A stretch of DNA of 39,010 nt from the NCBI GenBank assembly GCA_027532555.1, contig JAPZTJ010000045.1, forward strand, positions 1-39,010, in the 5' to 3' direction. A program made the position numbers and the translations under genes. The notes under the pieces were generated by a model. That model made no database searches. It saw nothing but the letters and a program-made list of their open reading frames with translations, and was not told the DNA's origin. This document shows positions 16,473 through 24,444 of this stretch, piece after piece; the first letter of the stretch is position 1, and every line of letters starts with the position of its first letter. The stretch comes from Aquidulcibacter sp. Its GTDB lineage: Bacteria; Pseudomonadota; Alphaproteobacteria; Caulobacterales; Aquidulcibacteraceae.

Positions 16473-17021
16473 CCCTGTCTCCCCCATTAAGGACACAAAG
16501 AAAGGTCTTGCGTCCCATGGTTGACGCGGCTTGGCCGCACAGGCGGTCTCGCCGCAGGAACTTGCCCCAGCATAGATCATGCCACTTGTAATATTGGTCT
16601 GCACCCTGAGATAGGTGATACAAGATTAGTATATTTAATATTTAATTACAATGAGTTAGCAAGGTGAGCGATTATTGGAGCTTTCGCTTGCTGTCCTGAA
16701 ATGAATGCCAATATTTCCTGATTTGGCACAGCAGGTGTGCCCCGCAGATCCTATCAGAATGACTGATTAACCATGGTGTAGTTGATGCGCCATGCGGGCG
16801 AGCGTGAATTGTGCAACAGCGCGTGTGGTGAAGGAGGAATTGATCAAAAGCCAATTCGAGTTGCTAAGCCCGTTGCAAATATGATTGAGCTTGCCTTATC
16901 GTATTCATGCTCGAGAACACTCCCTACACATCCAAATAGCAAATGCCTAAGACCTGCTTTCTAGAGCGATAGCAGAAGAATGAAATTGAACTTAAAGCTG
17001 TAAGTATGGAGATGGGATCCA
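16473..17021. other. Intergenic region upstream of the conjugation operon
   Basis: About 550 bases without a credible gene separate traG (minus) from the small plus-strand gene at 17022. The part next to traG (16618-16655) is strongly A/T-rich and is the likely place for the operon promoter. A 60-codon open frame at 16782-16964 has no recognisable product. The coupling-protein side of such operons can hold an origin of transfer, but I see no strong inverted repeat with a nick-like motif here. Confidence 0.4.
16623..16651 (-). promoter_or_regulatory. Possible promoter of the conjugation operon
   Basis: Reading the minus strand, TTGTAA (16651-16646) and TAATCT (16628-16623) are separated by 17 bases of almost pure A/T sequence, about 150 bases upstream of the traG start. 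The spacing is ideal but the boxes are only moderate matches and A/T-rich DNA produces such matches by chance. Confidence 0.3.
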
Positions 17022-17417
17022 ATGCCGACATTTGCTTTGGTCTGGTTGATATTGTCTACCGCGGCGACGGAGCCGAATTATGCAAAGCGATATGAGCTAC
17101 CTAGCTTGCCACAACAGATTTGGGGCCAGTGGGACCATGATTTGAAAAGCTGTCGGGACAAGAACTCATTGACTCGCCTCACAGTGGGCATTGATTGGGT
17201 GGCTGGCTATGAATACCGGGGAAGGCTCTTGTTCTCGCTGCCGGGTCTCACAGACGGTAGAAGCGAAGCGACAGTAGCTAAATTCGTCATGGGAGGCGAA
17301 GGCTCTACTTGGGAAACAGAGCTCACATTTACTTATTCCAACGCGAGGCCGAATTCCCTGCGGATAGCAGCGGACAAGAGCGGAGAGGAGGAATCGTTCA
17401 TCCGCTGCATCGGATAA
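17022..17417 (+). CDS. Small predicted exported protein, unknown function
   Basis: A 131-residue protein that I do not recognise. The first 15-17 residues (MPTFALVWLILSTAATE) look like a short signal peptide, so the product is probably periplasmic. The mature part has the pattern PQQIWGQWDHDLKSC at its start and SFIRC at its end; the two cysteines could form a disulfide closing a single beta-rich domain. A GGAG purine stretch precedes the ATG. It is not in an operon with either neighbour: traG and the next gene are on the opposite strand. Its place between the conjugation and defence blocks marks it as cargo or a remnant of older sequence. Confidence 0.6.
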   Translation: MPTFALVWLILSTAATEPNYAKRYELPSLPQQIWGQWDHDLKSCRDKNSLTRLTVGIDWVAGYEYRGRLLFSLPGLTDGRSEATVAKFVMGGEGSTWETELTFTYSNARPNSLRIAADKSGEEESFIRCIG

Positions 17418-17493
17418 AACCAAATATGCAAAGGTTTTAACCGCTACTGCAGTTTAATTATCGGGCGCGCTAGCTACCAATATTCCTAAACAA

Positions 17494-18294
17494 CTATGAG
17501 CGTGGTCTCGGAAAGTGCTTCCAGCCATACGAAAATAGGCTCTTCTTATATAGCGTCTCAAGGAAGTCGTAATCTGATTTCCATTTTAGATATGGGGATT
17601 GCGCTTTGCCGCTGGGTAGCAGCTTTGCGCGTAACATTCCAAACGTACAAAGCGCATCGCCGATCCTCTGAAGCCGGGAAGGGCTCCTTGGTCTACCCCA
17701 ATCGGCCAAATAGCGGGCTTCGAAGATTGGTGGAATAGGTCCATCAAACAAGCGAAGAAGCAGCGCTTGACGCATCTCTGACCGCTGGTTGCTTTCAGCT
17801 GAGACCGAATATCCAATTGCTCTTAAAGGACCTTCAATCCTCCACATTTCGATGTTTTCGAAACCGGGAAAATTTTGGTATTCTTGGACTTTCCAGTCCC
17901 TAGTGGTTCGATAAAGCTCTGTTGTATGCACAGCCCATGCATCCTCAATAATCGCAAGGGCTTCTCTCGCCAGGATGCGATCAGCGGGAAGACGCGCAAC
18001 CATTTCGGCTTCAATCATTCTGCGCCAATAGGGAATAAGCTCAGCCGGCCGAGCGCTCTTTGTGAGATGTGTTACCCTTTCGAGATCAATCAGATTTGTC
18101 ATAAACTTATCTGGTCCTCGGCCCAGTCTGCTTCTTGCCAGCAACTCTACCGTTGTAATGAGGCTCCTGCCAGTGCGTGTGAGAGGTCCGTTACAAGAAA
18201 TGCTTGCAAAACTATTCAAAAGACATGCGGCGCACATTAGGGCACGCAAGACGACAGTTCGCGGCCCGCATCTATTCGCGACCGATTGTGACAC
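17494..18294 (-). CDS. Hypothetical protein, unknown function
   Basis: A 266-residue open frame with a GTG start; internal ATG starts are possible, for example at MCAACLLNS (residue 20). No family is recognised. The N-terminal hydrophobic stretch LRALMCAACLLNSFASISC could be a signal or lipoprotein-like segment or a by-product of choosing too early a start. The remainder is soluble and rich in Arg, Trp, Tyr and Leu, with the helical segment EAEMVARLPADRILAREALA and the later block ARYLADWGRPRSPSRLQRIG. It diverges from the restriction operon, about 270 bases away, and converges on the small exported protein gene. Its reality rests mainly on length and plausible composition. Confidence 0.5.
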   Translation of the reverse strand: MSQSVANRCGPRTVVLRALMCAACLLNSFASISCNGPLTRTGRSLITTVELLARSRLGRGPDKFMTNLIDLERVTHLTKSARPAELIPYWRRMIEAEMVARLPADRILAREALAIIEDAWAVHTTELYRTTRDWKVQEYQNFPGFENIEMWRIEGPLRAIGYSVSAESNQRSEMRQALLLRLFDGPIPPIFEARYLADWGRPRSPSRLQRIGDALCTFGMLRAKLLPSGKAQSPYLKWKSDYDFLETLYKKSLFSYGWKHFPRPRS

Positions 18295-18562
18295 TTTGTG
18301 TTGCTAGGATTCCACTTGAGATTGAGGTTGTACCATGCGCAATTTTCTCCTATTTTCCAAGATCGGCTTCGTCATTCCGATAGGGCCGACGGCTAGAGAA
18401 CAGAATGATGACTTTACGAGAGGTAGATAACCAAATTGAGTAACTTGTCGCTGGTCGGGTGGTCGTGATTCCCCAAACTACCTTAATGCAACGCCGTGTT
18501 ATGGCTTTGGGCGCGAGATTGACCATTGGAATGCGCCGCAAGAAAGCGATGAGGCCTGTTTG

Positions 18563-21500
18563 ATGAAAATAATTGACAATGTTAACTCGCTTTTGGGAGA
18601 CGATCTCAAGGGCTCACTCGCCAAAGGCTCTAAGCTCAAGATCGCAGCTTCATCCTTCTCAATCTACGCATATGAGGCGTTGAAGTCTGAGCTTTCCCGG
18701 ATCGAAAGCCTGGAGTTCATTTTTACAGCTCCAACGTTTGTGCCCAACGAAGTAACCGACAAGGTCAGCAAAGAGCGCCGAGAGTTCTTCATTCCGAAGG
18801 CAGGCCGAGAGAGCAATCTCTATGGCTCCGAATTTGAGATCCAGCTTCGTAACAAGCTGAACCAGCGAGCGGTCGCGCGCGAATGCGCTGAATGGATACG
18901 GAAGAAGGCCAAATTCCGATCAAACACCTCAAAAGCCCCGATGCAACAATTTGTCTGCGTAACGAGCTCGGCTGACGATGTAGCCTATATGCCTATTAAC
19001 GGATTCACCGCAGTGGATCTCGGGTATCAGCGAGGCAACGCCGTATCAAGTTTCGTAAATCGGTTTGATGAGGCCGTGCACACCGAAACTTACCTTCAGC
19101 TGTTTAATCAGATTTGGGTCGATCCAACAAAGATCGAAGATGTCACGGCGGCGATCTGCGATCATATCGAGAGCGTCTATCAAGAGAATTCTCCTGAGCG
19201 GATTTACTTCCTGATGCTCTACAACATCTTCAAAGACTTTCTCGAGGATGTCGATGAAGATGTCCTGCCCAATGACCGCACGGGATACCAGGACAGTTTG
19301 GTCTGGAACAAATTGTTTAACTTCCAGCGGGACGCGGCCACCGGTATAATCAATAAACTTGAAACCTATAACGGCTGCATTCTCGCCGACAGCGTTGGCT
19401 TGGGTAAGACGTTTACAGCTCTGGCTGTAATTAAGTATTACGAACTGCGCAATCGATCTGTGCTCGTCCTATGCCCAAAGAAACTATCCGACAACTGGCT
19501 AAACTATAGCACGAACCTAAAGACAAACATCTTCGCCAAGGACCGTTTCAACTATGACGTCCTTTGCCACACGGACCTTTCCAGGAACTCAGGCGTTTCT
19601 CATGGCATCCCGCTCAATAGGGTGAACTGGGGCAATTACGACCTCGTAGTAATCGACGAATCTCATAATTTCCGAAACAATGATGCGTTCAAGGAAAAGG
19701 AGACCCGGTACCAGAAGCTGATGAATCGAGTCATTCGTGACGGAGTAAAGACTAAAGTGCTGATGCTTTCGGCGACGCCAGTGAACAATCGATTCAACGA
19801 CCTGCGCAACCAGCTGGCACTAGCATATGAAGGACAGTCTGAGGAGCTCACGAAGAAGCTCAAGAGCAAGAACAGTGTTGAAGAAATTTTTCGCCGGGCA
19901 CAGGCCGCATTCAATGCTTGGTCCAAACTCCCCAACGAAGATCGCACGGCGCAGGCGATTCTGCAGGCTCTGGACTTCGACTTCTTCGAACTCCTGGACA
20001 GCGTCACGATCGCTAGATCACGCAAACACATCGAGACATTCTACGACACTACAGACATCGGAAAATTTCCGGAGCGTCGCAAGCCACTATCATTCCGGTG
20101 CCCCCTTACAAGCCGCCCGGGCGTAATGGACCTGAACGGCATCGTAGCTCAGCTAACCTTGCTCAAACTCGCGGTCTATGCCCCGATCAGCTATGTGCTG
20201 CCGAGCCGCCTTAGCAAATATGAGCAGCTCTACGACACCCAGGTTGAGGGCGGCCGCGGCAAGCTCCGACAGATCGACCGCGAGCGCAGCCTCCAGGCGC
20301 TCATGACGACGAACCTTCTTAAGCGGTTGGAGAGCTCGGTCGAGGCCTTCCGTTTGACCTTGAAGTCCCTTCAAGCAAACCTGAACAAGACCCTGGCGTC
20401 TATCACCGAGTTTGAACGCAATGGCGGCTCCCTTAAGGTGTCCGACTACACAGCAGACTTTGAGGACATGGAGCCCGAGGACGACGAGTTCGGGGACCTG
20501 GGCGATTTCAAGGTCGGGGGCAAGATCCAGATCAGCCTCTCGGACATGGACGTCCAGTCCTGGCAGCACGACCTTCGCTCCGACCTGTTCCTAATCGAGG
20601 AGTTAACCCGAGAGATGGAGCAGATCACGCCTGAGCACGACACCAAGCTCCAGCATCTCAAGACCCTGATCGCGAGCAAGATCGAGGCCCCGCTAAACCC
20701 GGGAAACAAGAAGGTCCTGATCTTCACGGCTTTTGCCGACACCGCCAACTACCTCTACGAAAACCTCGCGGCCGAGCTGCTGCGCACGAAGGGCCTGCAT
20801 ACCGGTCGCGTTACCGGCTCCGATGGTCCGAAATCCACCTTGGCCAAAGGCTATGACTTCCAATCGTTACTGACGCTGTTCTCGCCGCGATCGAAAGAGA
20901 AGGCCGCCACTCTGCCCGAGGAGCCGGCCGAGATTGATATCCTCATCGGTACCGACTGCATCTCCGAAGGCCAGAACCTTCAGGACTGCGACTACCTCGT
21001 GAACTACGACATTCACTGGAACCCAGTCCGGATCATCCAGCGTTTCGGCCGTATCGACCGCATCGGGTCACCGAACAGCCAGATCCAGCTGGCGAACTAT
21101 TGGCCGGACATCACTCTCGACGAATATATCAACCTGAAAGAGCGCGTCGAAAACCGGATGGTGATCGCCGATGTGACGGCGACGGGCGACGACAATGTCC
21201 TGACCGCAAAGAGCAGCGAGATCGCCTACCGCAAGGACCAACTGCGGCGCCTCCAGGACGAGGTCATCGAGCTGGAAGACGTCAAGACTGGCATCTCGAT
21301 CACCGACCTCGGCCTGAACGATTTCCGGATGGACTTGCTCAACTACGTGAAGGCCAACGGTGAACTAGAAAACGTGCCCCGAGGCATGCATGCCGTGGTC
21401 CCGGCTAAGCCTGAGCTGGGCCTGCAGCCAGGCGTGATCTTTGCGCTGCGCAACATTCACGATAGCGTGAACGCCAACCAGCAGAACCGCCTGCATCCCT

Positions 21501-21838
21501 ACTACCTGGTCTATATCGGCCGCGACGGCGAGATCATCGCTGACCACACAGAGGCCAAGCGGCTGCTCGATCTGGTCCGCACGAGCTGCAAAGGCGAGGA
21601 CGAGCCGATCCAGGCTGTCTGCCGCCTCTTTAACGAGCAGACCCAGGACGGCCGCAACATGGCGGGCTATTCCGACCTGCTCAGCTCGGCCATCCGGTCG
21701 ATGATCGAGGTGAAGGAAGAAAAGGACCTGGACAGCCTATTCAGCGGCGGCAGAACCACAGCGCTCACAAACACCATCGCAGGGCTCAGCGATTTCGAAC
21801 TGGTCGCCTTCATCGTAATCCTCGAGGACGCGCCATGA
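18563..21838 (+). CDS. SNF2-like helicase with N-terminal PLD-like domain, first gene of extended type III operon
   Basis: A protein of about 1091 residues. The ATG at 18563 follows GAGG by 8 bases. The N-terminal region (about 1-200) resembles the phospholipase D-like domain often fused to such helicases (LKIAASSFSIYAYEALKSEL, IEFIFTAP-like strand), but I see no HxKxxxxD catalytic motif, so it may serve for binding rather than cleavage. The superfamily 2 core follows: motif I DSVGLGKT (Lys282), DESH at residues 365-368, motif III MLSATPVNNR, and motif VI QRFGRIDRIG at 826-835, with a long helical insert between the two RecA domains (about 500-700). It overlaps the DUF4391 gene by 4 bases, so it belongs to the same operon as the type III enzymes. 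The first half is visibly less G/C-rich than the second. Confidence 0.85.
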   Translation: MKIIDNVNSLLGDDLKGSLAKGSKLKIAASSFSIYAYEALKSELSRIESLEFIFTAPTFVPNEVTDKVSKERREFFIPKAGRESNLYGSEFEIQLRNKLNQRAVARECAEWIRKKAKFRSNTSKAPMQQFVCVTSSADDVAYMPINGFTAVDLGYQRGNAVSSFVNRFDEAVHTETYLQLFNQIWVDPTKIEDVTAAICDHIESVYQENSPERIYFLMLYNIFKDFLEDVDEDVLPNDRTGYQDSLVWNKLFNFQRDAATGIINKLETYNGCILADSVGLGKTFTALAVIKYYELRNRSVLVLCPKKLSDNWLNYSTNLKTNIFAKDRFNYDVLCHTDLSRNSGVSHGIPLNRVNWGNYDLVVIDESHNFRNNDAFKEKETRYQKLMNRVIRDGVKTKVLMLSATPVNNRFNDLRNQLALAYEGQSEELTKKLKSKNSVEEIFRRAQAAFNAWSKLPNEDRTAQAILQALDFDFFELLDSVTIARSRKHIETFYDTTDIGKFPERRKPLSFRCPLTSRPGVMDLNGIVAQLTLLKLAVYAPISYVLPSRLSKYEQLYDTQVEGGRGKLRQIDRERSLQALMTTNLLKRLESSVEAFRLTLKSLQANLNKTLASITEFERNGGSLKVSDYTADFEDMEPEDDEFGDLGDFKVGGKIQISLSDMDVQSWQHDLRSDLFLIEELTREMEQITPEHDTKLQHLKTLIASKIEAPLNPGNKKVLIFTAFADTANYLYENLAAELLRTKGLHTGRVTGSDGPKSTLAKGYDFQSLLTLFSPRSKEKAATLPEEPAEIDILIGTDCISEGQNLQDCDYLVNYDIHWNPVRIIQRFGRIDRIGSPNSQIQLANYWPDITLDEYINLKERVENRMVIADVTATGDDNVLTAKSSEIAYRKDQLRRLQDEVIELEDVKTGISITDLGLNDFRMDLLNYVKANGELENVPRGMHAVVPAKPELGLQPGVIFALRNIHDSVNANQQNRLHPYYLVYIGRDGEIIADHTEAKRLLDLVRTSCKGEDEPIQAVCRLFNEQTQDGRNMAGYSDLLSSAIRSMIEVKEEKDLDSLFSGGRTTALTNTIAGLSDFELVAFIVILEDAP

Positions 21839-22530
21839 CGGCAGGCCTCTTCGACTATCCCAGGAGTGCTGCGTTCGGCCGGGTTCTGCCAAAGAACAAG
21901 ATCTATGAGCACGCCGGCGCAAGCTCGGCGCTGAAGCAGCTATTCGTCAATCAGGTCGACCAGATTGTCTGGCGGTTCAAGCTGGCACCCGAGACTATCA
22001 ACCTGGCCGCCACCTCGGCAGTCACGGAAATCCAGATCTTCGAAATCAGCCTGCGGACCGGCTCACCGGACGAAGACATCCTGCGGGCGATCGACCGGGC
22101 TATTCCTTTCCCGATCATCTTCGAACTGACCTGGTCCGGTAAGCGGCGCGCGACGGCCGCCTTCAAACGACCCAGTGAAGCTGATGCGTCGAAGTGGGTG
22201 ATCAGCGAGTATTTCTCGACCGACTGGATCAGCGAAGGTGGGCTGCGAGATGCGCTTCCCTTCGCGCTCGACCTCGGGGGGCTCTACGACAAGCTCCTAA
22301 CGGCGATGATGCCAGGCCTGGTCTGGACGGACGGCGCTATTCAGGAGCGTGTCGCTCGGCTCGAAGCGGTCCGGGCGCAAGCCCGTGAAATCGAGCGGAT
22401 CAAGTTGCGGCTTAACCGCGAGAAACAATTCAACAAACGCGTAGCGATCAACGCCGAGCTACGCGAAGCCAAAATGGAAATGGAACGGCTCACCCGGGCA
22501 GACGCACCGATGGCGGCCACGAGTGAGTAA
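21835..22530 (+). CDS. DUF4391 protein of the extended type III operon
   Basis: A 231-residue protein matching the DUF4391 family from recall: N-terminal FGRVLPKNKIYEHAGASSAL and LKQLFVNQVDQIVWRFKLAP, then PIIFELTWSGKRRATAAFKR, DALPFALDLGGLYDKLLTAM, and a C-terminal charged coiled coil (about 180-225, RAQAREIERIKLRLNREKQF). No catalytic motif is obvious. The family has no defined activity; in this setting it is likely an adaptor between the helicase and the other subunits. The ATG overlaps the helicase stop (ATGA) and the end overlaps or abuts the methyltransferase gene, so all are cotranscribed. Confidence 0.82.
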   Translation: MTAGLFDYPRSAAFGRVLPKNKIYEHAGASSALKQLFVNQVDQIVWRFKLAPETINLAATSAVTEIQIFEISLRTGSPDEDILRAIDRAIPFPIIFELTWSGKRRATAAFKRPSEADASKWVISEYFSTDWISEGGLRDALPFALDLGGLYDKLLTAMMPGLVWTDGAIQERVARLEAVRAQAREIERIKLRLNREKQFNKRVAINAELREAKMEMERLTRADAPMAATSE

Positions 22531-22543
22531 GGGGACGACGACG

Positions 22544-24433
22544 ATGGATAAGCTCAAGATGCACAGCCCGAACCTAACGGACGAGAACGTCGCGATGATC
22601 CGCGATATGTTTCCGAGCTGCGTCACCGAAGCCGCGGATGAGACGGGTAAGCTTCGGTGGGTGGTGGATTTTCATAGTCTAAGCCAGGAGCTGAGTGACT
22701 ATATCGTCGATGGTGGGCAAGAGCGTTATCACCTCAATTGGCCCGGTAAGCGCGAAGCCTTAATTATCTCAAACGCGCCCATTGCAAAAACATTACGCCC
22801 TGCGCCGAGTGAGAGCTTAGAATACGCAAATACAAAGAACCTTCTTATTGAAGGCGATAATCTTGATGCATTGAAATTGCTACAAGATACTTATCTTGGT
22901 CAAATAAAAATGATCTATATTGACCCGCCATATAACACCGGGAACGACTTCGTTTACGATGACCGATTTTCCCAAGGATCTAGTAAGTACTTGGAGATGT
23001 CTTCGCAATTAGATGCCGATGGAAATAGGCTGATAGCAAACACATCAGCAAACGGTCGTTTCCATTCCGACTGGCTGTCTATGATCTATCCGCGCCTGAG
23101 GCTTGCAAAAAAGCTTTTGAAAGAAGACGGCCTAATAATTATTAGCATCGATGATGTGGAGTCGAGTGGTCTCAGGCTCCTCTGTGATGAGGTTTTTGGA
23201 AGAGAGAATTTTGTTGCACAGTTTATATGGAAGTCGCGCGTAAGCGAAGACACCCGGGCGACATCAGGTGTTTCGACGGACCACGAATACCTCGTTTGCT
23301 ACTCCCGCAGTGACAGCGCTTATTTCCGCGGTTCCGAGAAAGACGTAAACAAATTTTCTAATCCAGATGACGATCCAAGGGGGCCGTGGCGTTCTGCAGA
23401 CCTGACGGGACTGGCCACAAAAGACGCTCGACCGAACCTTCACTACGATCTCATCGACCCGAAAACCGAGATTAACTACGGGTGTCCGCCGAAGGGTTGG
23501 CGTTTCGAGCCCCGAACAATGGAACAAAAAATCCGGGAGGGTCGGGTTTTGTTTCCCAGTAGTGTCGATGGTCGTCCACGGCACAAATTGTTCATGAATG
23601 AGATGAAAAGTCTCTTTAAGAATATATCTTCTGTCGTGAGCGGATTTAGCACCGCCGACGGGACGAGGGAACTAAACTCTCTAATGGGAGGTGTTGCATT
23701 TACATTCCCCAAACCAACGGCTCTAATTAAGTTGTTTGTTGAGCAGATAACTCAAGAAGATGATATTGTTTTGGATTTTTTTGCAGGATCGGGAACGACT
23801 GCAGATGGCGTAATGCAGCAGTGCGCAGCAGACGGACTGTCAAGGAAATTCATACTTGTACAGATTCCGGAAAAACTCGATCGGGAAAGCCCCGCTCAGG
23901 GTACCGCTGCGGAGTTCTGCGACAAACTCGGCGTGCCAAGAAACATCGCTGAGCTCACAAAGGAGCGCGTTCGCCGCGCTGGGGCTAGGATTATTGAACG
24001 GCCAAGGCACCCAAGCTGGAACGCCGACGTTGGCTTTCGCGTACTAAAGGTAGATACCTCAAACATGCAGGACGTCTTCTACCGTCCGGATGAAGTCGGC
24101 CAGGCCGATCTGCTCGCTGCAGTCGATAACATCAAGCCCGACCGGACCCCCGAGGACTTGTTGTTCCAGGTGCTGGTCGATTGGGGTGTCGATCTGACTT
24201 TGCCTATCCGCCGCGAGACGATCCACGGCAAGACAGTGTTCTTCGTAGACGACAATGCTCTGGCCGCATGTTTCGACAGCGGCGTGACTGAAGAACTGGT
24301 CAAGCAGCTGGCCGGCCATGTGCCGCTCCGCATGGTGTTCCGCGACAACGGTTTTGTGTCGGACGCCGTCAAGATCAACGTGGAGCAGATCTTCCGCCAG
24401 CTTTCCCCCAACACCGACATCAAGTCGATCTGA
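22544..24433 (+). CDS. mod: Type III restriction-modification DNA methyltransferase (Mod)
   Basis: A beta-class N6-adenine DNA methyltransferase, the modification and recognition subunit of a type III system, needed also for Res activity. I chose ATG 22544 ([10 protein letters not shown]) with AAGGGG about 9 bases upstream; a GTG at 22523 overlaps the DUF4391 gene. It has 629 residues. Motif [11 protein letters not shown] is at residues 127-135 and the AdoMet motif DFFAGSGTT at 411-419; motif IV before motif I marks the beta class, with the target recognition domain between them. The stretch from about 22760 to 24050 is clearly A/T-richer than both ends of the gene, as if the catalytic and recognition core had been replaced by recombination. 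Res starts 11 bases downstream. Confidence 0.93.
   Translation: MDKLKMHSPNLTDENVAMIRDMFPSCVTEAADETGKLRWVVDFHSLSQELSDYIVDGGQERYHLNWPGKREALIISNAPIAKTLRPAPSESLEYANTKNLLIEGDNLDALKLLQDTYLGQIKMIYIDPPYNTGNDFVYDDRFSQGSSKYLEMSSQLDADGNRLIANTSANGRFHSDWLSMIYPRLRLAKKLLKEDGLIIISIDDVESSGLRLLCDEVFGRENFVAQFIWKSRVSEDTRATSGVSTDHEYLVCYSRSDSAYFRGSEKDVNKFSNPDDDPRGPWRSADLTGLATKDARPNLHYDLIDPKTEINYGCPPKGWRFEPRTMEQKIREGRVLFPSSVDGRPRHKLFMNEMKSLFKNISSVVSGFSTADGTRELNSLMGGVAFTFPKPTALIKLFVEQITQEDDIVLDFFAGSGTTADGVMQQCAADGLSRKFILVQIPEKLDRESPAQGTAAEFCDKLGVPRNIAELTKERVRRAGARIIERPRHPSWNADVGFRVLKVDTSNMQDVFYRPDEVGQADLLAAVDNIKPDRTPEDLLFQVLVDWGVDLTLPIRRETIHGKTVFFVDDNALAACFDSGVTEELVKQLAGHVPLRMVFRDNGFVSDAVKINVEQIFRQLSPNTDIKSI
22760..24050. 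other. Compositionally distinct core of the mod gene
   Basis: By eye, codons in this segment favour A/T at the third position (for example runs such as AATCTTGATGCATTGAAATT), while the sequence just before it (21840-22740) and just after it (24060-24430) uses mostly G/C. The segment contains both catalytic motifs and the target recognition region. Exact breakpoints cannot be set by eye. Confidence 0.6.
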
Positions 24434-24444
24434 GGGGCCATGGC

